Position numbers and translations under genes: made by a program. A stretch of 64,000 nt of DNA from UBA8949 sp942493365 (GTDB lineage Bacteria > Bacillota > Clostridia > Saccharofermentanales > UBA5734). This document shows positions 25,436-34,662 of the stretch, in pieces. Within the stretch, counting starts at the first letter, position 1, and the number at the start of each line of letters is the position of its first letter. Below the pieces are notes generated by a model. It made no database searches. It saw only the letters and a program-made list of their open reading frames with translations, and was not told the DNA's origin. The stretch lies in assembly GCA_942493365.1 (NCBI GenBank), contig OW818697.1, forward strand, positions 372,001-436,000, read 5' to 3'.

Positions 25436-25702
25436 TTACTGATCGACTCCTGCGATTTGACTACTGAGACTCAAACGTCGCTTGAGGGTATATACAGAAA
25501 TCGGTGTGATATAGATTCGATCGAGCGTCACAACAAAAGATCTGGGAATTTCTGGTGATACGATTTCAATGCGTCCTTGGTCTTCTGCCTGTTTGAGAAA
25601 GTCAATTGTCTCTGAATCAGCAGTCGTTGTACCATCAAAATCGAAAATTCCGACAATGAATTTGTCGGAAACCGTGCATTCGCCGCCAATATGGACATAC
25701 AT
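25436..25702 (-). CDS. remB: RemB/DUF370 family regulator
   Basis: An 88-residue protein of the extracellular-matrix-regulator RemB (YaaB, DUF370) family, found downstream of recF in many Bacillota. Family features: MYVHIGGE at the N-terminus, IVGIFDFDGTT, FLKQAEDQGRIEIVS and PRSFVVTLDRIYITPISVYTLKRR. The paralogue RemA is a DNA-binding ring protein; RemB is less understood. I start at the family-typical ATG at 25700-25702. Gene order recF-remB-gyrB supports the call. Confidence 0.9.
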   Translation of the reverse strand: MYVHIGGECTVSDKFIVGIFDFDGTTTADSETIDFLKQAEDQGRIEIVSPEIPRSFVVTLDRIYITPISVYTLKRRLSLSSQIAGVDQ

Positions 25703-25776
25703 ACAGGTGATCCGTCCCTTCAGGCAGGCGGTCTCTTCTTTGACTGCCCAACACAAATATTATAGCATAACATGTC

Positions 25777-26991
25777 CTATTGTTCCATCTTTCGAACGGT
25801 ACCTTGATCAACTTTGAAAAAGGAAAACTGGCTGTTATCATCACCTTGCCTGTTGGTATTTAGATGGTCTCGACGAATTTCGTTGACAACCTGTTGAGCA
25901 TCTGTACAAGTCACGAAAACCTGCGCATCCTTAATATTCTCTAACAGACTTATTCTTCTGCTTTCGTCGAGTTCTGACATCACATCATCGAGCAAAAGAA
26001 CCGGGGCTTCTCTTGTATCCCGACGCAGAATATCCAACTCAGCTAGTTTTAATGAAAGAACGACCGATCGCTGTTGTCCTTGCGACGCGTATGGTTTAAG
26101 CCCTTCACCATTCAATAACAACTCCAGGTCGTCCCGATGAGGCCCTATGCCCGTTATTCCTTTATCTATGTCATCGTTAATCATTGTTTTTAGTTTTTCA
26201 TAATAGATGTTTATGATTTGATCTCTGTTCATTTTAGGCCGTATTCCGGCTATTGTTCGATATCTTACGCTTATTACTTCTTTTCCGGATGATATCCTGT
26301 CCTGCGCAATTGCTGCTGATTCAGAGATGCGAATTGCATAAATCATTCGCTGCTCAATCAAGCCTGCCGCTTGTTCGGCTAATGCCTGATCCCAAACATC
26401 AAGCTGAAGCAATGACTGTTCATCAAGACTTTTCTGACCGAAGACTCTGTTGTCACGAAATGTTTTTAGTAAACGATTTCGCTGAAGCAAGTTTCTTGTA
26501 TATTGCTGAAGATTGACAAAATATGAAGGGCGGACTTGTGAAATAAGAAGATCAAGGTATCGCCGACGAGTGGCTGGCCCTTCTTTTACTAACATCAAAT
26601 CTTCTGGCGCAAAAATAACCGCATGAAATAGGCCCATCAAATCGCCAATTTTTTCAAGTTTTAAACCATTTACGCGAACAATTCTTTGTGATCTTGATCT
26701 TTTTGGATCGCCAGAAACGACTTCAAGATATTCTATTTCTATTTCTTCTTCCGAACCATTTTGATTTGTATAGACGATTCGAACTTTATAGTGATCTGAT
26801 AAATGCCTGATTATTTCTGAGTCACGTGCTGTTCGATGGGAGCGTGCACAAGCACAAAGATAAATCGCTTCCAAGATATTTGTTTTTCCTTGTGCGTTAT
26901 CACCAAAAAAAACATTAATACCGGAATCAACATCAATTGAAAGCCGTTCATAGTTCCGAAAATCAGTTAATTCAATTTCACGGATAATCAT
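25777..26991 (-). CDS. recF: DNA replication/repair protein RecF
   Basis: A 404-residue SMC-like ATPase for gap repair and fork restart with RecO and RecR. Walker A GDNAQGKTN at residues 30-38, signature ASQGQQRSVVLSLKLAEL near residue 310 and Walker B VLLLDDVMSELDE. Length is slightly above the usual 360-375. It starts 22 bases after dnaN; no yaaA (S4 domain) gene lies between them. Confidence 0.97.
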   Translation of the reverse strand: MIIREIELTDFRNYERLSIDVDSGINVFFGDNAQGKTNILEAIYLCACARSHRTARDSEIIRHLSDHYKVRIVYTNQNGSEEEIEIEYLEVVSGDPKRSRSQRIVRVNGLKLEKIGDLMGLFHAVIFAPEDLMLVKEGPATRRRYLDLLISQVRPSYFVNLQQYTRNLLQRNRLLKTFRDNRVFGQKSLDEQSLLQLDVWDQALAEQAAGLIEQRMIYAIRISESAAIAQDRISSGKEVISVRYRTIAGIRPKMNRDQIINIYYEKLKTMINDDIDKGITGIGPHRDDLELLLNGEGLKPYASQGQQRSVVLSLKLAELDILRRDTREAPVLLLDDVMSELDESRRISLLENIKDAQVFVTCTDAQQVVNEIRRDHLNTNRQGDDNSQFSFFKVDQGTVRKMEQ

Positions 26992-27013
26992 CCAATATCC
27001 ATTTATCTATGTT

Positions 27014-28114
27014 TTATCGGCGCAGCGGCAGAACCAGATAAGAAAATTCCTGGCTGTCGGTGGGCTTTATGACGCAAGGTCCCATGCTGCCATTAAAAAC
27101 AACCGAAACTTCATCTTCATCAATGGCCTTCAAGGCATCAAGAAAATAGCGAGGATTAAAATCGATGTCAATCCGGTTTCCAGTCATGGCAACCGTTATT
27201 TCTTCGCGCAAAGTTCCAACCTCAGTGTTGGCACTGACGACCAGCGTTTCGTCATCAGTCATGGTCAGGCGGACAGGAAAACGTCTCTCTTCAGTCGTAA
27301 TGACCAACGAAGCTCTTTCAATAGCTGCCAACATGGCTGCGGGCATGATGGTCATTGTTGTTTCTGCTGTTTGTGGAATAATTCCTTTGTAATTCATATA
27401 TTCGCCTTGAATGAGCCGAGAAACCAATTTAACGCGTCCGGTATCAAAGCGAATATGATTTTGCGATGGATATATTTCGACGCTGCTGTCATTGCTCTGT
27501 AAAATTCTTCCTACTTCACCGATCGCTTTACCAGGGATAATAAATTTCATTGCGGGTAAATTTTCACCAATATCATTTTTTCGCAAGGCTAATCTAAAAC
27601 CGTCAATTGCAACCAACTCAAGACTTTTTCCATCGCAATTAAAAAAACAGCCGTTTAATATGGGTCTGCTTTCATCAGTACTTACAGCAAAGATTGTTTG
27701 TCTGATCATGTCTTTTAAAATATTTTGTTTCATACTGAGTTGCTGCGAATCTTCAACAACTGGTATTTTTGGATAATCTTCAGCACGAATTCCTTTTATG
27801 GAAAAATGTGTGCTGCCGCATTCAATTTGAATAGCTAAGTTGTTATTGGTTTCAATAGTCACAATATCATCGGGCAATTTTCTAATAATGTCGCCAAACA
27901 TACGGGCATTAATAACAATACTGCCTGACTCAGGAACATCAGCCTCAATTTGACACTCAATGCCTGTTTCCAAATCATAGCCTGTTAACTTTACTCCATT
28001 TTCGGCTTCAACTAAAATGCCATCCAAAATCGGCAAGGTAGAACGGGTTGCAACGGCTTTTTGGACGATGCTGATTGCTTCCATTAATCTGTCACGGGAA
28101 CATATTAGTTTCAT
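27014..28114 (-). CDS. dnaN: DNA polymerase III beta subunit (sliding clamp)
   Basis: A 366-residue clamp of three similar domains, normal length. Typical segments include the N-terminal MKLICSRDRLMEAISIVQKAV, TLPILDGILVEA, FAVSTDESRPILNG and the C-terminal YLVLPLRR. A strong AAGGAGGAA ribosome-binding site precedes the ATG. The 250 bases upstream hold the origin region. Confidence 0.98.
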   Translation of the reverse strand: MKLICSRDRLMEAISIVQKAVATRSTLPILDGILVEAENGVKLTGYDLETGIECQIEADVPESGSIVINARMFGDIIRKLPDDIVTIETNNNLAIQIECGSTHFSIKGIRAEDYPKIPVVEDSQQLSMKQNILKDMIRQTIFAVSTDESRPILNGCFFNCDGKSLELVAIDGFRLALRKNDIGENLPAMKFIIPGKAIGEVGRILQSNDSSVEIYPSQNHIRFDTGRVKLVSRLIQGEYMNYKGIIPQTAETTMTIMPAAMLAAIERASLVITTEERRFPVRLTMTDDETLVVSANTEVGTLREEITVAMTGNRIDIDFNPRYFLDALKAIDEDEVSVVFNGSMGPCVIKPTDSQEFSYLVLPLRR

Positions 28115-28364
28115 TTTGGGTTCCTCCTTGGCGTAATCAGCCTGTTGTACCTAATTATATATATTTTATCACTTTTATTCTTATAGTGTGTTAATGATGT
28201 TGATAACTCTTGAAAGTGCTTCTGCTGCTGAATTTCAGCCCCTTTGAAAAGTGTTGATAACCCTTGCGTTTAGGTCAGTGCTTTGTGGATGATTTTAAAC
28301 TTTACCGGAGTCAACAGTCAATCCACAAGATCCTTTTCCACATTTCCCCATTGTTTGTGGAAAA
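28115..28364. other. Chromosomal replication origin region (oriC)
   Basis: The dnaA-dnaN intergenic region. Exact DnaA boxes of the TTTTCCACA form are at 28334-28342 (plus) and 28356-28364 (minus, ending at the dnaA stop codon). One-mismatch boxes are TGTGGATGA at 28284-28292 and TGTTGATAA at 28198-28206 and 28252-28260; a weaker one is at 28319-28327. An AT-rich stretch at about 28150-28195 next to dnaN could be the unwinding element. Gene orientation switches around this point. The upstream side of dnaA (29712-29826) shows no boxes. Confidence 0.85.
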
Positions 28365-29711
28365 TCAACTTGATATGCGCTTTTTGATCTCCTCAATATC
28401 TTTTACCAGGGGGCCATTGGCGTGCAAATCATCGCCGACCTTACTGCAGGAATGCATGACCGTGGTGTGGTCACGGTTGCCAAACTCAATACCGATTTGC
28501 GGAAGGGTCATACTCAGTAAATTTCGGCACAAATACATCGCGACCTGGCGAGGATTGGTTACTTCTTTGCTTCTGCGGTTAGATTTAAGGTCTTCAACTG
28601 TTACATGAAAATAGCGCGCGACGACATCCATTATGACACTTGAATCGACCTTTTTTCCGGCCATTGGCTGTATGATATCTTTCAATGCTTCAGCAGCGAC
28701 TTCAGGTGTTATGGATCCAGCAAGCATGGAATAACAAAGAACCGTGTTGAATGCGCCCTCTAATTCTCGGATGTTTGAAGCAATGTTTGCAGCAATAAAA
28801 TCAAAGACATCATCCGGAACAGACACTTGATTAATTTGAGCGCGCCGTTTAAGAATTGCAACACGGGTTTCATAATCCGGTGGTTGAATATCGACAGTCA
28901 AACCGCAGGCAAAGCGCGTGCGAAGGCGTTCTTCAAGGGAAATAAGACTTTGAGGGGGCTTGTCACAAGTCATGACGATGTTTTTGCCGGATTCATAGAG
29001 CGTGTTGAAGGTGTGAAAGAATTCGATCTGCATTTGTTCTTTCCCTTCAATAAACTGGATATCATCAATTAAAAGCATGTCCGTATTGCGGTACTTGTTA
29101 CGGAAATCGTCGTACTTGTTCTCTTTGATCGCAAAAATAAATTCGTTTACAAATTGTTCGCACTGAACATAGAGGATATTCTTTTTAGGATGACTGGACA
29201 TCAAAAAATTACCGATGGCATGCATCAGATGCGTTTTTCCAAGCCCGGAGCCACCATACAGAAAAAGAGGATTATAATTGCGGCCGCCTTGCTTTTCTGC
29301 GACGGCAACGCAGGCAGCATGGGCAAAACGATTACCGCTTCCAACAACAAAGGAATCGAAGCTGTATTGCGGATTGAGGCGACTATTACTAATCTGACCC
29401 GATGCGTCACGCTCGGTTGCGCTGCCGAGCGCATCAGCATGCGGAGCGAAGGCGATTTCCTGTGAACCAACGATAATTTTAACATCATAATCGGTCGAAA
29501 AGGCCATTTTCAAAGTGTTTCGAATCAGTGGAACATACTGGTCGACAAAGGTTTTGTGAAAATCATTGGGAACAGACAGCAGAAAAACACCCTGATCTGC
29601 CGAAAGCGGTTCCATCGGCCGGATCCAGGTGTTTAAACTGATTTCTGAGATTTCGCCTTCCAAAAGACTGACCGCGCGCCGCCAGAGGCTTTGCACATCG
29701 GGACGAGCCAT
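28365..29711 (-). CDS. dnaA: Chromosomal replication initiator protein DnaA
   Basis: A 448-residue AAA+ initiator of normal length. Domain I (1-85) contains SLNTWIRPMEPLS; domain III has Walker A GGSGLGKT at 153-160, Walker B MLLIDDIQFI and the box VII arginine region; domain IV ends with FGNRDHTTVMHSC, the DnaA-box recognition signature. The frame is open 74 codons further upstream but the start at 29709-29711 (TAGGTG upstream) matches the family. The upstream neighbour is a small membrane-protein gene rather than the usual rpmH. Confidence 0.98.
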   Translation of the reverse strand: MARPDVQSLWRRAVSLLEGEISEISLNTWIRPMEPLSADQGVFLLSVPNDFHKTFVDQYVPLIRNTLKMAFSTDYDVKIIVGSQEIAFAPHADALGSATERDASGQISNSRLNPQYSFDSFVVGSGNRFAHAACVAVAEKQGGRNYNPLFLYGGSGLGKTHLMHAIGNFLMSSHPKKNILYVQCEQFVNEFIFAIKENKYDDFRNKYRNTDMLLIDDIQFIEGKEQMQIEFFHTFNTLYESGKNIVMTCDKPPQSLISLEERLRTRFACGLTVDIQPPDYETRVAILKRRAQINQVSVPDDVFDFIAANIASNIRELEGAFNTVLCYSMLAGSITPEVAAEALKDIIQPMAGKKVDSSVIMDVVARYFHVTVEDLKSNRRSKEVTNPRQVAMYLCRNLLSMTLPQIGIEFGNRDHTTVMHSCSKVGDDLHANGPLVKDIEEIKKRISS

Positions 29712-29826
29712 GACTACACCTACCCTGTTACGAAAGTATATCCATATTAGCAGAAAACAGATGAATATAAAAGGTAATGACCCCGGCAATTTTTCTGTGA
29801 TATACTTGAAAAAGAGGTACAATATC

Positions 29827-30087
29827 GTGGATTTTGTTTTTTTTGCCTTTAGTGCACTCTGCATGGGTTTTGTAATCCTGCTGCTGTTCTTGATAGGAAT
29901 CAAAAAGGAAATGTCTCTACGACCCTTGTACATGCTTGTTGCAGCGGTTGTAGCAGCAATTTATTATTACCTTGAAGTCACCTTTTTCAGCAAAGACCTT
30001 GGTTTGTATTACTTGTCAAATCTCGTTCCACAGGGACTTTTGCTAATTCTCCTAGGCATGTGGCTGCTTCGCCGCGAATTGTCGTGA
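29827..30087 (+). CDS. Small membrane protein
   Basis: An 86-residue protein with three hydrophobic segments (residues about 2-23, 32-51, 62-80), a Lys-Lys-Glu loop after the first span and an Arg-Arg-Glu end. No soluble domain and no recognised family. The GTG start at 29827 is preceded by AGAGGT. It is divergent from dnaA across 115 bases and overlaps the next gene by four bases if that gene starts with the GTG at 30084. Confidence 0.6.
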   Translation: MDFVFFAFSALCMGFVILLLFLIGIKKEMSLRPLYMLVAAVVAAIYYYLEVTFFSKDLGLYYLSNLVPQGLLLILLGMWLLRRELS

Positions 30088-30716
30088 TAAGAGCAGTTCG
30101 GCCGGCAGGGGAACCTCCAGTCCTATTGTTTGATTTGGGTGACGTATTGGTGCGCATTTCAAAAGCGGATGATTTATGGCCGGGTCAAGAAATCAAGCCG
30201 GGTGCTCTGACTTACGAGCAACGCTGGGTAAACAGTCAGACCGTTCATGATTATGAAACGGGTCGGCTGCGTGGGATCAATAGCTTTTTCCAAGCCGCTC
30301 GCGCCGAAATCGGGATAACAATAACAGAAGAAGCGTTTCCGAGCGCTTTTTTGCGAATAATTGGCTGCCTATTTGAAGAAACAATACCCATCCTCACAGC
30401 TCTCAAAGAGTATTATCAATTGTATCTTCTTTCAAACATCGGTGAAGATCATTGGCATTATTGCCGGGATCAGCTTGGGTTGGGTCAATTTTTTGAACAG
30501 ACGTTTTTATCATATGAATTGGGCATGCTTAAACCCGAAGCGCGGATTTTTTCAACGACGCTTGCAACAATCGGAATGGACCCAGCAAGAATTTGGTATT
30601 TTGATGATCGTCAAGAAAATTCAGCCGCTGCCAGGCGATTTGGTATGCAATCTTTTACAACAAAAGGCGGGCAGCCGCTGATGTCAGAATTGCAAAGGTT
30701 GAATCTGCTACAATAA
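30084..30716 (+). CDS. HAD-family hydrolase (YihX-like sugar phosphatase group)
   Basis: A 210-residue haloacid-dehalogenase-fold phosphatase. Motif I FDLGDVLV near residue 16 has the nucleophile Asp with a Gly two residues on, motif II YLLSNIGEDHW, Lys in GMLKPEARIF and motif IV WYFDDRQENSAAARRFG. The helical cap after motif I is of the FMN/YihX type, whose members dephosphorylate small sugar phosphates. The start is uncertain: the GTG at 30084 overlaps the previous stop codon (GTGA), while a GTG at 30060 is also in frame. It is close to the glycerol-1-phosphate dehydrogenase gene and may serve the same pathway. Confidence 0.8.
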   Translation: MIRAVRPAGEPPVLLFDLGDVLVRISKADDLWPGQEIKPGALTYEQRWVNSQTVHDYETGRLRGINSFFQAARAEIGITITEEAFPSAFLRIIGCLFEETIPILTALKEYYQLYLLSNIGEDHWHYCRDQLGLGQFFEQTFLSYELGMLKPEARIFSTTLATIGMDPARIWYFDDRQENSAAARRFGMQSFTTKGGQPLMSELQRLNLLQ

Positions 30717-30754
30717 AAATGGCACAAACAAATAAGGGTGAAAGAAGATTTTAT

Positions 30755-32167
30755 ATGAACTGTTTTTCGAAAGAAAACGCCCCATCCTTTTGGAAAGACT
30801 ATACAGGAATGACGTATCTGAGAGGCTGGCTTGGGCAGAGCAGAACGTGTCCAGCCTGTGGTCGCCTTCATACGATCAGAACACGCAGTATGAACGAGGG
30901 CGTCGGGATTGCTCACAACATCGGACAACATCTTGATGAACTGGGCTTCAAGGGACGCTGTGCTGTTGTGATGGATCAAAACACGCGGCAGGCCGCAGGA
31001 TTGGAACTGTTAGATGGGTTGTCAAATTTCAAGCCAAAAGCGGTCGTTTTTGACCGCGCCGACCTGCATGCCGACGAACAAGCGCTCGGCTGTCTTTTGA
31101 TCGCACTGGCCGACAAACCAAACTTCATGGTCTCCTGCGGTAGTGGTACGTTAACCGACATCACGCGATATACCAGTCTGATGACCGGCATTCCTTTCGT
31201 TGCCTATGCAACAGCGGCATCGGTTGACGGCTTTGCATCTACGACCACGCCCGTTCTCAACCGCGGCTTCAAGACGACCTTTCCCGGGGTTGCACCGGAG
31301 GCGATCTTTTACGACCCCGATGTGCTGGCGGCTGCGCCGGATAAAATGACGGCGGCCGGTTTTGGTGACGTCATGGCCAAGATCATCGGGCTTTTGGATT
31401 GGCGACTGGCCTTCGCCGTCGAGGACGAAGCATATTGCCCGCTGATTGCCAGCATTGTTGACCAGGCGGTCGGCGAATGTCTGACCATGGCGGCCGATCT
31501 GGCGGATAAACCGGCCGCTGGTCATCGTGGCGCGGCGTGCAGCCGACTGATGGAAACGCTTTCGCTGACAGGTATTGCCATGCAGATGATGGGGTCATCC
31601 CGACCGGCATCCGGCTCGGAACACCATATCTCGCACCTTCTGGAAATGCGGGACATTCAGCAGCACCGCGAGGGCAGCCTGCACGGCGACAAAGTTGGCA
31701 TCGGTACGCTGATCAGCATGACGATCTACAGCCGGCTTTTCGCCGGTGATCGACTTCCAGCCCAGCGCAAACTTATGTCAGCGGAACGGTGGCAAAGCGA
31801 GGTGCGACGCGTTTTTGGCTCCACGGCAGATGCGGCCTTGGCCATTAATACGCCCCATCCGCCGCAGGGAACCGAGTGGGAACGTCAAAAACGTCAAATC
31901 GAGCAATCGATGGAAAGCTTTGGCTATGATGTGGTTCGGTCTTTTGAAAAACTCTTGCCGGCCGTACGCGACAAAATTGCGGCTCTTGGCGGACCGGTTC
32001 GTCCCGATCAATTGGGGTATTCTGTCCAGGACACCTACGATGCCATTGCTTTTGGCAAAGAAGTGCGACCCAAGTTTACGACGCTGCGACTGGCCGAGCG
32101 CTTCGGGTGGCTTTATGATCTTGCCGAAGAAATATCGGCGGGGCTGCCGACAGGGCGTATTTATTAG
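30755..32167 (+). CDS. araM: sn-glycerol-1-phosphate dehydrogenase (AraM/EgsA family)
   Basis: A 470-residue metal- and NAD(P)-dependent dehydrogenase related to archaeal G1P dehydrogenase, which reduces dihydroxyacetone phosphate to sn-glycerol 1-phosphate. Seen: NAD-binding CGSGTLTDITRY, PFVAYATAASVDGFAS, GFGDVMAKI with a metal-binding Asp, and the metal-binding His pair SGSEHHISHLLEM and HGDKVGIGT. A short N-terminal Cys pair (CPACGR) precedes the core. In Bacillus, AraM supplies glycerol 1-phosphate for PcrB-made archaeal-like lipids. No pcrB homologue is in the window. ATG 30755 is my choice; an in-frame ATG at 30719 lacks a ribosome-binding site. Confidence 0.87.
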   Translation: MNCFSKENAPSFWKDYTGMTYLRGWLGQSRTCPACGRLHTIRTRSMNEGVGIAHNIGQHLDELGFKGRCAVVMDQNTRQAAGLELLDGLSNFKPKAVVFDRADLHADEQALGCLLIALADKPNFMVSCGSGTLTDITRYTSLMTGIPFVAYATAASVDGFASTTTPVLNRGFKTTFPGVAPEAIFYDPDVLAAAPDKMTAAGFGDVMAKIIGLLDWRLAFAVEDEAYCPLIASIVDQAVGECLTMAADLADKPAAGHRGAACSRLMETLSLTGIAMQMMGSSRPASGSEHHISHLLEMRDIQQHREGSLHGDKVGIGTLISMTIYSRLFAGDRLPAQRKLMSAERWQSEVRRVFGSTADAALAINTPHPPQGTEWERQKRQIEQSMESFGYDVVRSFEKLLPAVRDKIAALGGPVRPDQLGYSVQDTYDAIAFGKEVRPKFTTLRLAERFGWLYDLAEEISAGLPTGRIY

Positions 32168-32272
32168 TATCCCTTCTGAAGCGGGGATTGAATCAAGAAA
32201 ATCTCAAGACTGGCAGATCAAATCGCAACCTGCTATCATAAAGACATCTTATGTCACCAGAGAGGTTGCCAA

Positions 32273-33400
32273 ATGACAATGCTAAAATTTGCCCTGATCG
32301 GTTGCGGCAAGGTTGCGATCAAGCACCTGAAAGCCGTCCGATACCATCATCACGACATCACGCTGGTGGCGCTGGTTGATACGCAGCCGGCCGCAGCTGC
32401 TGCATTGTTGAACGCATGCGGTTTTTCCAAAAGGGATGCTGCCGCCATACCGGTTTATGCCGATGTACAGACCATGTTGGACGCGGTCAAGCCTGATCTC
32501 GTAGCCATCACGACACCCAGTGGCACGCATTTTGCCATCGGTCTCGCGGCCATCGCCGCGGGAGCCCATGTGGTGATCGAGAAGCCGCTGACGTTGTCGC
32601 TTGATGAGGCTGACCGACTGCTGACAGCAGCTAATGAGCGCGGCCTGCAGATTGCAGTCGGTCATATTTACCGCTTTTTCCCAATGGTGCAAAATATTCA
32701 ACAGGATTTAAGGCGTGGAAAGTTTGGCCGCATTCTTGCCGGCGACGTCAAGGTTCGTTGGGGCCACGATCAAGCTTACTACGATCAGGCAGCGTGGCGT
32801 GGCACCTGGGCTCAGGACGGCGGCGCGTTAATGAATCAAAGCATCCACGCGCTGGATCTGATGACCTGGCTGCTCGGCAGTCGAGTTGTTATGGTCAGCG
32901 GTTGGATTGACCGCATGACCCACCGCATGGAGGCCGAGGACTATGGATTGGCCATGCTGCGGCTGGCAAACGGAAGTTATTGTCAAATCGAAGGAACTAC
33001 GAATACCGATCCGCACCGTCCGGAGGCATCGTTTTACATCCTCTGTACCGAGGGTGAAATTCGCGGCGGCATTCTCGCAGGGCGGCCCTTCATTGAAGTA
33101 CGAGATCGGCAAGGTCACAAACTGACCAGCCGCTATTTGCGACGCTTTTTAGCAGAAAAAATGCAAGTGGGCGGGATCGGGGCGCTGATCCAACTCAAGA
33201 ATCCGCACAGCGGCATTTACGGCGATTTGATCAACATCATCCGCAACGGTGGAACGCCTCTGGCCGATGGTTTTTCAGGCCGCGCAGCGGTTGAATTGGT
33301 CCTGGCAATTTATAAATCAGCATTGAATAAGCAGCCGGTGGAATTGCCGATATGCGATTTCAAACTTGAAGATATGAAAGGGTATTTTCCGGTTCAATGA
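32273..33400 (+). CDS. Gfo/Idh/MocA family oxidoreductase
   Basis: A 375-residue NAD(P)-dependent dehydrogenase acting on a sugar or cyclitol. An N-terminal Rossmann fold with GCGKVAIKHLKAV (residues 10-22), TTPSGTHFAIGLAAIAAG and the signature EKPLTLSLDEAD near 103; then the GFO_IDH_MocA C-terminal domain with GGALMNQSIHALDLMTWLLG, which holds the catalytic His. AGAGAGG precedes ATG 32273. In nucleotide-sugar pathways such enzymes often have an epimerase neighbour, as here (convergent, overlapping by seven bases). Substrate unknown. Confidence 0.9.
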   Translation: MTMLKFALIGCGKVAIKHLKAVRYHHHDITLVALVDTQPAAAAALLNACGFSKRDAAAIPVYADVQTMLDAVKPDLVAITTPSGTHFAIGLAAIAAGAHVVIEKPLTLSLDEADRLLTAANERGLQIAVGHIYRFFPMVQNIQQDLRRGKFGRILAGDVKVRWGHDQAYYDQAAWRGTWAQDGGALMNQSIHALDLMTWLLGSRVVMVSGWIDRMTHRMEAEDYGLAMLRLANGSYCQIEGTTNTDPHRPEASFYILCTEGEIRGGILAGRPFIEVRDRQGHKLTSRYLRRFLAEKMQVGGIGALIQLKNPHSGIYGDLINIIRNGGTPLADGFSGRAAVELVLAIYKSALNKQPVELPICDFKLEDMKGYFPVQ

Positions 33401-34428
33401 TGGGCCGTGGCCAGCTTTCGACGGCGCAGTTTGAGCATGCCAGCTTCTTCCATCCAGGTTAAGCTGTCACGGAAGGTGGCCAGTAGCGGACGAGGCTGAT
33501 AGCCGAGTTCGCGGGTTGCCTTCTCGTGGCTGATGTTGCTGTTTGACTCTAGAACCGCAATGCTGTAGGGGGTAAAAATCGGCTTGATGTGCAGAATATG
33601 GCAGGCAACGCCAGAAAGCCAGGCAGCTGCCCTTACCAACCAGTTGGGTGCGAAAAAGATTATTGGATGATGTTGACCAAGTGCTTCGCGTTCAAGATGA
33701 ATAACCTCTCGTAAAGTGACGCGGTGTCCCGAGAGGATGTAGCCCTGGCCCGGGCGTCCTTTTTCGGCGGCGCCCATCATGCCGTCGACGACATCGCGGA
33801 CATCGACAAAATTATAGGCACCATTGAAAGACATGACCAACTTGAGCCAGCCCTGCGAGCTGAGGTATTTGAGAAGATGCCCCATTTGCGACATTTGATA
33901 ATCAAAGGGGCCAATAACGCCGCTGGGAAACACCACCACGGCATTCAGCCCCCGGCTTATGCCTTCATAAACGCAAGCAGTGGCTGCTGATTTTGAATTT
34001 GCATAGGGACCGAGCAAATCGGGAACGGGGAAGATATCAACTTCGGAGATCAGCTGATTGTTGGGCAGATCCGGTAATGCGTGCACGGAGCTGACATAAA
34101 CCAGACGTTCAACATGAAACTCCAGACAAGCATCGACAACATTTTGCGTGCCGCCGACGTTAACTTGTTCCAGAAGACGAGGATGTCTCGGAGCGATATC
34201 AATCAGCCCTGCCAGATGGAAGACAAGACGAGCGCCGTTGACGGCCCGACGAACATCGGCGGTCCTGCGGATGTCACCATAGTACATTTCCAGCGTCAGC
34301 CCGTCAAACATATGCAATTTTTCGTGCGGTTGAAGCAGAACGCGAATCATCTCGCCGGGGTATCTTTGCGCGAGTTGATTGACTAAAACGTTGCCGATAT
34401 GGCCGGCGGCGCCGGTGACGAGGATCAT
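33394..34428 (-). CDS. NAD-dependent epimerase/dehydratase (dihydroflavonol reductase-like SDR)
   Basis: A 344-residue extended short-chain dehydrogenase. NAD-binding GAAGHIG at residues 6-12, catalytic YANSK in mid-protein, and the extended-SDR FHLAGL and YVSSVHALP segments. The C-terminal part is of the type seen in nucleoside-diphosphate-sugar epimerases and hopanoid/dihydroflavonol reductases. I start at the ATG at 34426-34428, behind AGGAGTG. An extended -10 element on the minus strand (TGC plus TATAAT, 34524-34529) gives a promoter 95 bases upstream. Confidence 0.87.
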   Translation of the reverse strand: MILVTGAAGHIGNVLVNQLAQRYPGEMIRVLLQPHEKLHMFDGLTLEMYYGDIRRTADVRRAVNGARLVFHLAGLIDIAPRHPRLLEQVNVGGTQNVVDACLEFHVERLVYVSSVHALPDLPNNQLISEVDIFPVPDLLGPYANSKSAATACVYEGISRGLNAVVVFPSGVIGPFDYQMSQMGHLLKYLSSQGWLKLVMSFNGAYNFVDVRDVVDGMMGAAEKGRPGQGYILSGHRVTLREVIHLEREALGQHHPIIFFAPNWLVRAAAWLSGVACHILHIKPIFTPYSIAVLESNSNISHEKATRELGYQPRPLLATFRDSLTWMEEAGMLKLRRRKLATAHH

Positions 34429-34523
34429 ATCAATCACTCCTGACTGAAAGAAAGCTTTTGGGAGAAAAAATCCTGACAGGCGGCGCTCCCGATTCGCACT
34501 GACAGGTTGAGGATACACAACCA

Positions 34524-34529
34524 TTATAG
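34524..34529 (-). promoter_or_regulatory. Extended -10 promoter element of the epimerase gene
   Basis: TATAAT preceded by TGC on the minus strand, 95 bases before the start codon. No convincing -35 box is visible. Confidence 0.45.
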
Positions 34530-34662
34530 CAGATCAGGGGGTGACCAAACTGTAACATGTGCATTTTTAATCCAGAGCCGTTTTTTCCGCAAGAACAGGT
34601 AGAACTACAGGCAAAAGTTTGCTAACATGATGTATGTTGAATGAGTTCGACAGGAGAGACAA

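Noticed and set aside
28365..29933. DnaA extended by 74 codons at the N-terminus
   Set aside because: The extra segment is hydrophobic and unlike any DnaA. The start at 29711 gives the family length and a ribosome-binding site, and the extension would overlap the divergent gene.
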